Position numbers and translations under genes: made by a program | In this document: positions 24,601-31,517 of the stretch, one piece after another | How the letters are laid out: each line of letters starts with the position of its first letter | How positions within the stretch are numbered: the first letter of the stretch is position 1 | Source of the DNA: an uncultured Phaeodactylibacter sp. | Lineage (GTDB): Bacteria > Bacteroidota > Bacteroidia > Chitinophagales > Saprospiraceae | Length of the DNA stretch: 40,787 bases | Direction: 5' to 3' | Assembly (NCBI GenBank): GCA_913057245.1 | Contig: CAJXNH010000033.1 | Span: forward strand, 1 to 40,787 | The notes under the pieces: model-generated | Seen by the model: the letters and a program-made list of their open reading frames with translations, nothing else | Told to the model about the DNA's origin: nothing | Database searches by the model: none

Positions 24601-26258
24601 AAGGATCGCCTGGCAAGTTTACGTCCACCCATCCCGGCAAGGACTCTCTGAATTTTGAAGGGGGAGAAGCTTTCTACGATCTCAAAACCGATGAGCTGAG
24701 TGTGAGCGGCGTGCCTTACCTGATTGCCGCCGATGCCTTTGTTTATCCAGATAGCAATTTCGTGAAAATTGGGCAGGACGGAGAAATGACAACACTGGAG
24801 AATGCCAAAATTATAGCCGACACCCTCAACCAAAACCACGTGATCAAGCGGGCAACGGTAGATGTCAAAGGCCGCAGGTTTTATCAGGCTTCAGGCTTCT
24901 ACGAGTATAATGTAGGGGACAGGGAACAGGAAATTGAATTTGAGAATATTGTGGGCCAGCCGCTGGGCAAAGGGCCCTACGACGAGCGCCCGGTGGTGAC
25001 GGTAGGTAAAGGAGAAGTAACGGAAGAAGATGAGTTTTATATTGATCAGCGGACCGAGTTCCAGGGCGAAATCGGGCTGAGGGCGGAAACCAAAAACCTG
25101 AGTTTTGACGGTTTTGCCCGCCTGGATGCGGAGCGCCTGCCCTATCGCTATTGGTTTACGGTGCAAAGTGAAGCGGATAAGAATGACCTTGCCATTAGCT
25201 TCGATGAGCCCAAAAACCTGGAAGGGGAGCCCCTGGCAACTGGCTTCTTCCTGAGTAAAGAAACAGCTGAGATCTACCCGAGGGTTATGATGCCCCTTTT
25301 CTTCCGCAAGGACCGGCAAATTCTGCCGGTAAAGGGGATATTCAAATACAACCGGGATAAGGATTATTTCATTTTTGGGGACTCCATTCGCATCCAAACC
25401 AATGGCATACGCGGGAATCAGCTGACCTTCTGGAATGGCTCTGGTAAGCTGGAGGGCAAAGGGAAATTCAACCTGGGCACTGGGCTCAACTACGTGAGCA
25501 TCGATGCCTCCGGGGTGATGGAGTCCCGGTATGAGGAAGTGGTCAATCCGGATGAGCTGATCATCTCGGATACCATGTCGCTCATACCATCGCTCGGGCA
25601 GCAGGAAGAAGGGGTGCAGCGGTATGAAATCGATGCGGAGTTTATGTCGGGCGTGCAGTTAATCGTACCGGATAAGCTCCTGAGAATCATGATGAATGAT
25701 ATTGAGTCCATGAGTTTTGATGCCAAGCCTATCGTTTACCTTACAGAGCTGGACTTTTACCGGGAGGCATTGATGAACCTGCTTCCGGAAGGGACGGAAG
25801 CGAGGGAAGCACTGGCCACTCTGGGTAATGGTATCCTCGATATACCGAAAAAGATCAATCCCTACACCTTCCTGTTCTCTAAAATTCCGATGAAGTGGGA
25901 TGCGGAATATCAGTCCTTTGTATCCAAAGAGGACAAAATAGGGGTCGTTTCCGTAGCCGGTGAGCCGCTCAATAAGATGCTGGAAGCTTACGTAGAGTAT
26001 AAAATGCCAAGCAATGAAGATGACCGTCTGTACTTGTACATCAAGTCGCCGAGCGAACTGTTCTACTTCTTTGGCTTCAAGCAGGGCATTATGAGCATCA
26101 CGTCCAATAACCCTGAGTTCATGGATGCTCTGGGCGGAATGAAGAGCAAGGAGCTGATTACCAAAATGGACGATGGCAACACCTACGAGATACAGGCGGT
26201 GGATGTTGGCTCGGCACGGCTTTTCCTTAACCGGGTGAAGGCTGCTCAACAAAAGTAA
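21687..26258 (+). CDS. Large exported beta-rich protein, unknown function
   Basis: 1523-aa protein with a signal peptide (MARILTLVLSFLFLLTTLSNAQ). A helical N-terminal part (about 25-130) precedes a long series of short beta segments of the FEGxLxAG / DSLNFEGGEAFYDL / KTDELSVSGVPYLIAADAFVYPDSN kind, somewhat like the OstA/LptA beta-jellyroll style. One internal segment (about residues 470-530: LPAADVAQRLNPKFGIENIKSLLYDMVARGFIN, contiguous but described in parts) looks like a winged helix, which is unusual in an exported protein. No anchor, sorting domain or catalytic motif is recognised. It follows prmA by 12 bp on the same strand. Confidence 0.8.
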   Translation: MARILTLVLSFLFLLTTLSNAQRLERFSEDHAEFIRQLEEYMTSSKREVLEEAYKEFADVFTSGQFTEEEVQQILKTGNAMLEQRMTAGPYFQNYLRALTKVKNTKDPVRVFQEWHSVMDQMLAGIENRRLRPFDDFLEFSTQFFERRALRYSDSGGTSWYAYTDDFSFKYEAEQPVVVFEGLDLMAQRRSDSIFIYQTSGTFEPVERMWRGTGGRVTWERHGLPKGVFAELGDYEFEAIKSLYTVEDAKMHYPVYFGNKAVAGTFSDKLVSSSDAVEGSFPRFESTERLEVSNIGEGIAFEGYFRLHGTTVYGFGNKKQPAKINIRDANSTASFRGASELFTIRREDRIAGSGVEGVLYFGKDSIYHPSVDVRFEIKEREMTLSRGESAADQNPFYSSLHGFNFYANTMTAYLNGDSIAIGRGKLPYQRKEDVVFESLNYFTEQDYRQLQSIASVNPIAILKVMYDNNGGVKTLPAADVAQRLNPKFGIENIKSLLYDMVARGFINYYPEEEIVEVKDKVFLYADAYRDLIDYDVLRIRSTTDSTNAVMNLSNNSIDVRGVDIVELSAKQRVALKPEGDHLVVQDNRNIDFDGVLFAGLTTLEGKDFHFKYEPFQIDLDSVRFFDLFVPTGKLMKSGEPEALSIGSRLEHLTGVLLIDAPSNKSGKEDIPMFPSLQSKDYSYIFYDYPSAQKRAYTRDSFYFEVNPFSFNHLDFYTREDVQFEGTLYPAGIFPPFEETVSLQEDESLGFVHETEGEGYTAYLERGLYKGELALSNSGLLGKGNLTYLGASIDSEDIIWMPKQMLASAEEFNLEESREEGLEVPQVRGIDVKIDWRPYQDSMYIRSDEEAFKLFPEEVHTLDGTLILTPGGLKGDGVFDWETAMMVSRLFSFGAFSSTADTTAVKIKTQDLDDIALETTNVQSDVDFEEQLATFKANQAFLETKLPAIQYKTSINEFTWDMADESITFKAEEGSPGKFTSTHPGKDSLNFEGGEAFYDLKTDELSVSGVPYLIAADAFVYPDSNFVKIGQDGEMTTLENAKIIADTLNQNHVIKRATVDVKGRRFYQASGFYEYNVGDREQEIEFENIVGQPLGKGPYDERPVVTVGKGEVTEEDEFYIDQRTEFQGEIGLRAETKNLSFDGFARLDAERLPYRYWFTVQSEADKNDLAISFDEPKNLEGEPLATGFFLSKETAEIYPRVMMPLFFRKDRQILPVKGIFKYNRDKDYFIFGDSIRIQTNGIRGNQLTFWNGSGKLEGKGKFNLGTGLNYVSIDASGVMESRYEEVVNPDELIISDTMSLIPSLGQQEEGVQRYEIDAEFMSGVQLIVPDKLLRIMMNDIESMSFDAKPIVYLTELDFYREALMNLLPEGTEAREALATLGNGILDIPKKINPYTFLFSKIPMKWDAEYQSFVSKEDKIGVVSVAGEPLNKMLEAYVEYKMPSNEDDRLYLYIKSPSELFYFFGFKQGIMSITSNNPEFMDALGGMKSKELITKMDDGNTYEIQAVDVGSARLFLNRVKAAQQK

Positions 26259-26354
26259 TGACAAATCGCACCCTGCAAGGCTGTGGTCTGTCAGCAATAG
26301 AAATACTATTGACCTGCATATTGAAGGTATCGTTGTTCACTTAATTTTAATCCA

Positions 26355-26498
26355 ATGATCCTTCTTGAAATCATACGGGCGAAGGCCATCTTTTTATTGC
26401 TGCTGTTTCTGACAGTTGTGGTTCCGGTGTGGGCAATTGTTGCTTACTACCGCCGGAAAGGGGAAAAAGATGCTGCCGAGCCGGAAGATGAGGCTTAG
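26355..26498 (+). CDS. 47-aa single-span membrane miniprotein (paralogue 1)
   Basis: Read directly: MILLEIIRAKAIF, a hydrophobic span LLLLFLTVVVPVWAIVAYY, then a basic RRKGEK and an acidic tail DAAEPEDEA, stop TAG. ATG at 26355. A hydrophobic helix with a positive-then-acidic cytoplasmic tail suggests an inner-membrane miniprotein with the C terminus inside. A second gene with the same plan lies 129 bp downstream. Too short for most gene callers; function unknown. Confidence 0.6.
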   Translation: MILLEIIRAKAIFLLLLFLTVVVPVWAIVAYYRRKGEKDAAEPEDEA

Positions 26499-26627
26499 GT
26501 GCCGTAAAAAGCCTAATGTTTTTCATGGCATAGGGTGACAAAGATCATTATATGGGTTTGGGAACTGCCGTATCATTGATGTGAAAAAGGGGCAGGCTGC
26601 CTCACTTACTCACAAAAATGTAAACCA

Positions 26628-26804
26628 ATGTTCCTGTTAGACCTCTTTGCTGCCAAAGTTGCCTTCCTTGCAATGGTGGTGTCCCTGATTGTGATTCCGG
26701 CTTGGATTCTGCTGGTGGCGTTCACCAAAAAGAAAGGCAAAGCCGATAATGTCAACGCCCCTTCCGAAGAAGAAACCGAAAAGGACCCGGCAGAAATGGT
26801 ATGA
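26628..26804 (+). CDS. 58-aa single-span membrane miniprotein (paralogue 2)
   Basis: MFLLDLFAAKVAF, hydrophobic span LAMVVSLIVIPAWILLVAF, then TKKKGKAD and an acidic tail ending EKDPAEMV. It shares with the 47-aa protein the pattern M-[IF]-L-L-[ED]-x3-A-K-x2-F-L, a V-[VI]-P-x-W in the membrane span, the Lys/Arg cluster after it and an acidic C terminus. This argues for a tandem duplication and for both being real genes. It is the last gene before the fatty acid desaturase. Confidence 0.6.
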   Translation: MFLLDLFAAKVAFLAMVVSLIVIPAWILLVAFTKKKGKADNVNAPSEEETEKDPAEMV

Positions 26805-27035
26805 CGCATGCCGGTACGCCTCCAGATTTACAGCCTCGGTTAATAGCTGAAGAAGCCTTTTGCGGTTTGTTCAGCTATTTCCATTTAGTAATTCCGGTGT
26901 CATTTTTTCGGTAGTCATGCACAACCGGGCATCAGGATTGATTACCTTTATCCAAGCTATAAACAAACATGTCGGTCCAAGACCGGTCAGAATCATCAAA
27001 CGAATACTTTCTCCTCTACGCTAATTTTTTCCAAG

Positions 27036-28148
27036 ATGAACATTCAAGACATTCGATTCAGCCGCGACAAGGGGCAACGGGAATTTGCTATGGCCCTCCG
27101 AAAGCGGGTTAACGACTATTTCCAGGAAAACAATATTTCCAAGTATGCTAATGCAGCGATGGTGACCAAGACCGTAGTACTCGTGGGCACTTACGCATTG
27201 CTCTATGGCGCTATCGTCGGTGGTTTTGTGACCAACGCCTGGCTGGTACTTCTGGCCTGGACGGCGCTCGGTATCGTTACCGCTGGCATCGGTTTCTCCG
27301 TAATGCACGACGCCAACCACGGCGCTTACAGCCGCAATAAATACGTCAACGGCGTACTGGGCTGGGTGATCAACCTGATTGGCGGTTTCGCGCCCAACTG
27401 GAAGATTCAGCACAATACCCTACATCATTCCTTTACAAATGTGCATGGTATGGATGAGGACATCGACGCCGGCAAACTGCTTCGGTTCTCTCCGGAACAG
27501 GAGCGCCTTTGGTTCCATAAATTCCAGCACCTCTATGCCTGGTTCCTCTACAGCCTGATGACGCACATGTGGATCACCACCAAAGACTTCAAGCAGTTGG
27601 TGCGCTATCACCGTTCTGGTCTGCTGGAACAGCACGATATGTCCTTCCCTAAAGTATTTGCGGAGTTGATTTTCGTGAAGGTGGTTTACTACATCTACCT
27701 GCTGGTTATCCCGTTGGTGTTCTCTCCGGCGAGCTGGTGGATTACGGTTATTGGTTTTGCCATTATGCACTTTGCGCTCGGTTTCCTGCTCGGGTGTGTT
27801 TTCCAAACGGCACACGTGATGGAAGCCGCAGTTTTCCCGACAACAGACGAAGAGGGTAACCTGGGGCACAACTGGGCGGTACATCAGCTGATGACCACCA
27901 CGAACTATGCACCCAACAACCGCATTCTATCCTGGTTTGTGGGCGGTTTGAACTATCAGGTAGAGCACCATTTGTTCCCAAATGTCTGCCACATCCATTA
28001 CCGCCGTATTTCCAAAATAGTGCAGGAAACTGCCCAGGAATACAATTTCCCTTACCATACGCTTCCGTCTTTCCGTTCCGCTTTGCGCATCCACTGGAAT
28101 ATGCTGCGCAGCTTGGGCACCGGACAGTCGATGCCGCAGATTGCTTAA
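27036..28148 (+). CDS. Membrane fatty acid desaturase (front-end type, QxxHH)
   Basis: 370-aa di-iron membrane desaturase introducing a double bond into an acyl chain. The three histidine boxes are intact: HDANH (91-95), HNTLHH (126-131) and QVEHH near residue 310. The Gln-for-His in the third box is typical of delta-5/delta-6 and linoleoyl-type desaturases, though no fused cytochrome b5 domain is present. Four hydrophobic membrane segments are visible. Regiospecificity cannot be stated. The stop codon directly abuts the stop of the convergent CBS gene. Confidence 0.92.
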   Translation: MNIQDIRFSRDKGQREFAMALRKRVNDYFQENNISKYANAAMVTKTVVLVGTYALLYGAIVGGFVTNAWLVLLAWTALGIVTAGIGFSVMHDANHGAYSRNKYVNGVLGWVINLIGGFAPNWKIQHNTLHHSFTNVHGMDEDIDAGKLLRFSPEQERLWFHKFQHLYAWFLYSLMTHMWITTKDFKQLVRYHRSGLLEQHDMSFPKVFAELIFVKVVYYIYLLVIPLVFSPASWWITVIGFAIMHFALGFLLGCVFQTAHVMEAAVFPTTDEEGNLGHNWAVHQLMTTTNYAPNNRILSWFVGGLNYQVEHHLFPNVCHIHYRRISKIVQETAQEYNFPYHTLPSFRSALRIHWNMLRSLGTGQSMPQIA

Positions 28149-28640
28149 TTAAGAATTCTTACCATAGAAGGTCTGCTTGTAGGTCGGCATTGCCGGCTCG
28201 CGGCCACGCCAGCTGTCAGGGATATGCTTGACAGCTGGTGTCATTTTCTGAATAGCCCGGAGAATATCTACCCGGCTGACTTGCCCCACAAGGCGGCCTT
28301 CTTCGAGCACTGGCAGCCGTTTGTAACCGCTGTGCACGAATTCATAGGCCGCATCAAGGATGGTTTTCGAGGATTCGATGTGCTTTACCCGCCCCGACAT
28401 ATAATCCCCTACTTTGATCTTGGCGGAGGAAGGTTCATGATTGTAGGGGCCTTCGATAAGAATGCGCAGGCAATCAGCCTCCGAGAGCATGCCGATGAGT
28501 TGCCCGCTGGCATCTAAAACCGGAGCGCCCGAGATTTTCTTTTTCAGAAGGATATCGATAGCTTCCCGGATATCCATATCGGGGAGGAAGGTGACGAGCT
28601 TGGTCGCCATATAGTCGGTAATTGGTGGATATAGTTTCAT
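28149..28640 (-). CDS. Protein of two CBS domains
   Basis: 163-aa protein made of a CBS pair (about residues 10-65 and 78-135): ITDYMATKLVTFLPDMDIREAI in parts, GAPVLDASGQLIGMLSEADCL, VGDYMSGRVKHI and RLPVLEEGRLVGQVSRVDIL. CBS pairs bind adenosine nucleotides and act as regulatory sensors; no effector domain is attached. A short C-terminal tail (DSWRGREPAMPTYKQTFYGKNS) resembles Bacteroidota CBS-only proteins. Divergently placed from the DUF92 gene with 61 bp between starts. Confidence 0.9.
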   Translation of the reverse strand: MKLYPPITDYMATKLVTFLPDMDIREAIDILLKKKISGAPVLDASGQLIGMLSEADCLRILIEGPYNHEPSSAKIKVGDYMSGRVKHIESSKTILDAAYEFVHSGYKRLPVLEEGRLVGQVSRVDILRAIQKMTPAVKHIPDSWRGREPAMPTYKQTFYGKNS

Positions 28641-28701
28641 AATTATTTTGTTTGTTTATGTAATCTTACAATAAAATACCGAGCGTGTCAAATTTTTCGA
28701 A

Positions 28702-29439
28702 ATGAGTTTTATCGGGATTGAAGTAGAGCCTTATGCGGGCTGGGGATTTCCGGTTCTTTTGGCGGTAGCGGTACTGCTTAGCATCCGGGCCAAAGCGATC
28801 AGCTGGAGCGGAGGGCTGGCAGGGGCCTTGATTGCAACCGGCATTTACCTCGGGGGGCGTTGGCTTGGTATTGGGCTTTTGGGGCTGTTTTTTATATCTG
28901 GGTCGCTGGCTACGCGGTGGCAACGGTCGAGAAAGGAAGCGATGGGCGTTGCGCAGGAAGCCGGAGGCCGACGCAGCTGGGTGAATGCTGCAGCCAATGG
29001 TGGGGTGGCAGCGGTATTGGGTGGGATGGCCTGGGGTATGGACTTGACGGTCCCCTTAGCGTATCCAATGATGGCTGCAGCCATCAGCAGTGCCACTTCA
29101 GATACGCTCTCCTCCGAACTGGGAACGCTATATGGCCGAAGCTACCGGAACATTCTGACCTGGCAATCCGGCCCCGGAGGCGCAGATGGTATGATTAGCC
29201 GGGAAGGTACGCTGTTTGGGCTGGGCGGTGCCATGCTGATCGCCCTGCCTGTTGGCTTGGGGATGCAGTCTTGGCCACTGGCGCTTATTGTTGCTCTGGC
29301 CGGTATAGTAGGAAATTGGTCGGATAGCTTGCTGGGGGCGACCCTTCAGAGGCGGGGCGTGCTTAATAACCACACTGTCAACTTTTGGAGCACCCTGATT
29401 GCGGCCCTGTTTGCCGGGCTGACCTATGCCGTATTTTGA
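28702..29439 (+). CDS. DUF92/TMEM19-family integral membrane protein
   Basis: 245-aa polytopic membrane protein with about six hydrophobic segments. Diagnostic DUF92 motifs are present: AAISSATSDTLSSELG in the middle and GNWSDSLLGATLQRRG near the end. In a few organisms relatives are linked to phytyl-phosphate kinase activity, but for most bacteria, including this one, the substrate is unknown. Its 3' end overlaps the 3' end of the convergent DUF2177 gene by 16 bp. Confidence 0.88.
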   Translation: MSFIGIEVEPYAGWGFPVLLAVAVLLSIRAKAISWSGGLAGALIATGIYLGGRWLGIGLLGLFFISGSLATRWQRSRKEAMGVAQEAGGRRSWVNAAANGGVAAVLGGMAWGMDLTVPLAYPMMAAAISSATSDTLSSELGTLYGRSYRNILTWQSGPGGADGMISREGTLFGLGGAMLIALPVGLGMQSWPLALIVALAGIVGNWSDSLLGATLQRRGVLNNHTVNFWSTLIAALFAGLTYAVF

Positions 29440-29819
29440 GAAAAGTACCAGCTGAACCACCCTACGAGGGCACAAAGCACCGTCCCCCAGGCAATATCAA
29501 TCAGTACAATCGGCCAGGGCCAGTCTTGCAGGACCGCCCGGTTGGTCAGCTCATAGGTACTGTAAGCCACCATTCCGAAAAAAGCCCCGCGGAGGAGGAC
29601 CGCCGTTCCGGAATTATTGGTGCCCGGCTGCACGACGAAATAGATGATTCCAGACAGGAAAATAATATAGAAGAGGATCGCAGCCACCCAATCAGTAGAG
29701 GGCCGCATATGCTGCCCAAGATAGCGGGCATAAATACCCCGTGCCACCACCCCCAGCCATAGTAAGTCCAGGGCGGTAAAGGCAGCTGCAGCAAGCAGGA
29801 AGGGTTTCAGGTAGGCCAT
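29424..29819 (-). CDS. DUF2177-family integral membrane protein
   Basis: 131-aa protein with four predicted membrane helices. The N-terminal ALDLLWLGVVARGIYARYLG, the central GIIYFVVQPG and the FFGMVAYSTYELTNRAVL segment match DUF2177. Function unknown. It lies 55 bp downstream of the DUF2911 lipoprotein gene on the same strand and overlaps DUF92 tail-to-tail. Confidence 0.88.
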   Translation of the reverse strand: MAYLKPFLLAAAAFTALDLLWLGVVARGIYARYLGQHMRPSTDWVAAILFYIIFLSGIIYFVVQPGTNNSGTAVLLRGAFFGMVAYSTYELTNRAVLQDWPWPIVLIDIAWGTVLCALVGWFSWYFSQNTA

Positions 29820-29874
29820 AATGGGAAAGTTGGGAAGTACTGGGGCTTTCCGGAGAAAGCACCCAGGATCGGAT

Positions 29875-30474
29875 TTACTCTACAGTAGAAACTTTGAAAG
29901 GCACAGCCACATCTGCCCACCGCATGGTGACCCTATCGCTGCCCACTTCAAATTCCAGCATCTCTGCATTTTCTTCCAGGGCTTCCGGTGCGACCTCAAC
30001 CCGGAGGGCATCCATGCTTTCGTCATAGTCGTAGGCACCCCACTGCTCCGCTTCCTTATTGAAGATAACCGTCCAGGCGTCCTCGCCGGGAATGGTAAAC
30101 AACGCATAAGTACCGGCAGGCAGCGCCTCGCCTTCCACCATAACCTCCTCGCTCACGGTGATGGTAGTCGCCTCATTGGCACCGGTACGCCAGATGTTGC
30201 CGTAAGGTATGAGGTCGCCAAAAATGGTACGGCCACGTACCGACGGACTGCCATAGCTGACTGTTACGGTAGCAGAGCCAATTTCGCCTTCCGCAGTGCG
30301 GGGCGGGCTTTTGCGGGTGGATTTGTCTTCTTTTGGTTCTTCCTCCGTCACGGTTTCTTCCGTAGCTGTGGAGTCAGCAGCTGAACCAGCCTCACCTGAA
30401 TCCGTACCGGCACCCCCGCAACTTGCAAAGGCGAAGCCAAAGACCAGGGCAAATAGTAAATGCTTCATGCTCAT
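29875..30474 (-). CDS. DUF2911 lipoprotein
   Basis: 199-aa lipoprotein. The signal peptide ends at lipobox AFASC (Cys19), followed by an acidic/Thr-rich linker and a DUF2911 domain (about 65-199): VTVSYGSPSVRGRTIFG, LIPYGNIWRTGANEATTI, LPAGTYALFTIPGEDAWTVIFNK, WGAYDYDE. The function of DUF2911 is unknown. The start at 30474 (MSMKHLL) is chosen because an upstream in-frame ATG at 30543 would put 23 non-signal residues before the hydrophobic core. Confidence 0.9.
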   Translation of the reverse strand: MSMKHLLFALVFGFAFASCGGAGTDSGEAGSAADSTATEETVTEEEPKEDKSTRKSPPRTAEGEIGSATVTVSYGSPSVRGRTIFGDLIPYGNIWRTGANEATTITVSEEVMVEGEALPAGTYALFTIPGEDAWTVIFNKEAEQWGAYDYDESMDALRVEVAPEALEENAEMLEFEVGSDRVTMRWADVAVPFKVSTVE

Positions 30475-30604
30475 AATGTGGATAGATTGAATTGTTAAAA
30501 ACCTAAAATTACATTTTCTTGGCCGCATGTCAGAGTAATGCAAAAATCAAAGCCGGTGTTCAAAGCACGGGCAGGTACTTTGAAATTTTCTTTTGCTTAA
30601 ATTA

Positions 30605-30635
30605 TTGCACCGGATGCCGGGGTTGCTTATATTTG
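30605..30635 (+). promoter_or_regulatory. Bacteroidota-type promoter of the tRNA-Pro gene
   Basis: TTG at 30605-30607, 20 nt spacer, TATATTTG at 30628-30635 (consensus TAnnTTTG). Expected transcription start near 30642, about 55 nt before the mature tRNA. This is the best-formed promoter in the chromosomal part. Confidence 0.65.
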
Positions 30636-30696
30636 CGTTCCCGGAAAAGAAAGGGCGTCTTCAAGAGGCTGTCCGCTTCCGGGATTCGTTATAGAG

Positions 30697-30771
30697 CGGG
30701 ATGTAGCTCAGCCCGGTTAGAGTGCACGTCTGGGGGGCGTGAGGCCGGAGGTTCGAATCCTCTCATCCCGA
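30697..30771 (+). tRNA. tRNA-Pro (anticodon GGG)
   Basis: A full cloverleaf can be folded: acceptor CGGGATG (30697-30703) with CATCCCG (30764-30770); D stem GCTC/GAGT; anticodon stem CACGT (30725-30729) with GCGTG (30737-30741) around loop CTGGGGG, anticodon GGG at 30732-30734; T stem GGAGG/CCTCT around TTCGAAT. Discriminator A at 30771; CCA is not encoded. The foreign-looking minus-strand block begins just downstream, so the 3' end of this tRNA is a plausible integration site. Confidence 0.95.
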
Positions 30772-30786
30772 CTAACGTTTATGCAA

Positions 30787-30826
30787 ACCCGCTGTAGGTC
30801 AGTAACTTACAGCGGGTAATTTTTTG
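30787..30826 (+). terminator. Intrinsic terminator of the tRNA-Pro transcript
   Basis: Perfect 10-bp stem ACCCGCTGTA (30787-30796) / TACAGCGGGT (30808-30817) followed by AATTTTTT on the plus strand, 16 bp after the tRNA. Confidence 0.85.
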
Positions 30827-30865
30827 TCAGTTGTCGAATAGGTTGTCGTTTTTACTCCGTGGCAC

Positions 30866-30893
30866 AAAAAAGCCGTTGGGGTAACGGCAAAAA
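30866..30893 (-). terminator. Intrinsic terminator closing the element's minus-strand operon
   Basis: On the minus strand GCCGTT-ACCCC-AACGGC (30888-30872) is followed by TTTTTT (30871-30866). It lies 65 bp past the stop of the DUF5681 gene. An alternative, longer 9-bp stem can form between GCCGTTGGG (30921-30913, minus strand) and CCCAACGGC (30880-30872), ending at the same T-tract. Confidence 0.75.
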
Positions 30894-30957
30894 GTGTTGA
30901 TGTTTTTACTATCCCAACGGCGGTAATATCTCCAAAGGTAAAAAAAGTCTCCCGGCT

Positions 30958-31290
30958 CTAATCGTCTCCCTCATTCATCCAGTCCGGCAAATTGTCGCCT
31001 ATTACGATCGTAGGCGGTTGCACTGCCATTATATCCCCGTCAATTTTTGCCTCAATTGCTTTGAGCTTAGGTAGTGCAAAGTCCATTAACTTAATGTAGG
31101 CGCTCACACGGTCTTTAGGCTCTAGTGCCTTCAGGTCATCCGCTATGGTATCAAAGTTATCTTCTAACAAGTCTTTGACCTTATCCCGCAAAATTTGCAC
31201 TCCCTTATTGCCTGCTCCCTTCGGTCTGCCTTTAGGGTTGCCTGACGTGCCGGGTTTGAATTTACCGCTTTTGTCTCTTTTTGCTTTCAT
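30958..31290 (-). CDS. DUF5681 protein
   Basis: 110-aa basic-to-acidic protein. The N-terminal KFKPGTSGNPKGRPKGAGNK is the DUF5681 hallmark, followed by a helical region (VQILRDKVKDLLEDNFDTI, YIKLMDFALPKLKAIEAK). DUF5681 proteins are common in phages and mobile elements, sometimes in small-terminase or DNA-binding settings; no terminase large subunit is seen here. Last gene of the element's minus-strand series, separated from the topoisomerase gene by a 450-bp region of palindromes, and closed by an intrinsic terminator. Confidence 0.82.
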   Translation of the reverse strand: MKAKRDKSGKFKPGTSGNPKGRPKGAGNKGVQILRDKVKDLLEDNFDTIADDLKALEPKDRVSAYIKLMDFALPKLKAIEAKIDGDIMAVQPPTIVIGDNLPDWMNEGDD

Positions 31291-31334
31291 GGTATTGTGG
31301 TTTTATAGATTGATACGGTTTTACCTGTTGATTG

Positions 31335-31517
31335 CCTGCTTTTACAGGTGCTTGGGTTTCCGTTAGCAATTCCGCCCCGGGGCGGAATTGCTCAATGTAT
31401 TGCCTTACTTTGGCACTCCCCTTAGCAGTGGGCCAGCGCTGGCCGACTGCTCTATATGCTTAGTAATCGGAAAGCGCTTTCCGATTGCTAGATTGTTGTC
31501 ATCCTGCTTTTACAGGT
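31335..31517. repeat. Two 15-bp direct repeats bracketing the palindrome cluster
   Basis: CCTGCTTTTACAGGT occurs exactly at 31335-31349 and 31503-31517. Each copy is itself a small dyad (CCTG...CAGG). Between them lie the three 28-bp palindromes, so the repeats appear to delimit the structured block. Confidence 0.85.
31365..31489. repeat. Cluster of three 28-bp palindromes
   Basis: Palindrome 1 (31365-31392) is perfect, left half AGCAATTCCGCCCC. Palindrome 2 (31424-31451), left half AGCAGTGGGCCAGC, has one mismatched pair. Palindrome 3 (31462-31489), left half AGTAATCGGAAAGC, has one mismatched pair and extends to 30 bp. All three are 28 bp, have similar ends (AGYA...TGCT) and follow TTA or TT, but the inner arms differ completely while each stays self-complementary. 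Such covariation points to selection on the hairpin or dyad itself. No T-tract follows any of them. Confidence 0.9.

Noticed and set aside
30697..30771. Integration within the tRNA-Pro gene itself disrupting it
   Set aside because: The cloverleaf, promoter and terminator are all intact; if integration used the 3' end it restored the gene, and no second copy of the end is in the window to prove it.
30958..31290. Phage packaging module based on the DUF5681 protein
   Set aside because: No terminase large subunit, portal or capsid gene in the window; DUF5681 alone does not show a phage.
31291..31304. GGTATTGTGGTTTT also found in the folD-prmA tandem repeat
   Set aside because: A 14-bp match between two places is expected by chance in a window of this size; no wider similarity.
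31335..31517. CRISPR array or integron attC cluster as an explanation for the repeats
   Set aside because: Repeats are palindromes with differing inner arms and unequal spacing, with no spacer/repeat regularity, no attC R-box motif and no cas or integrase gene nearby.
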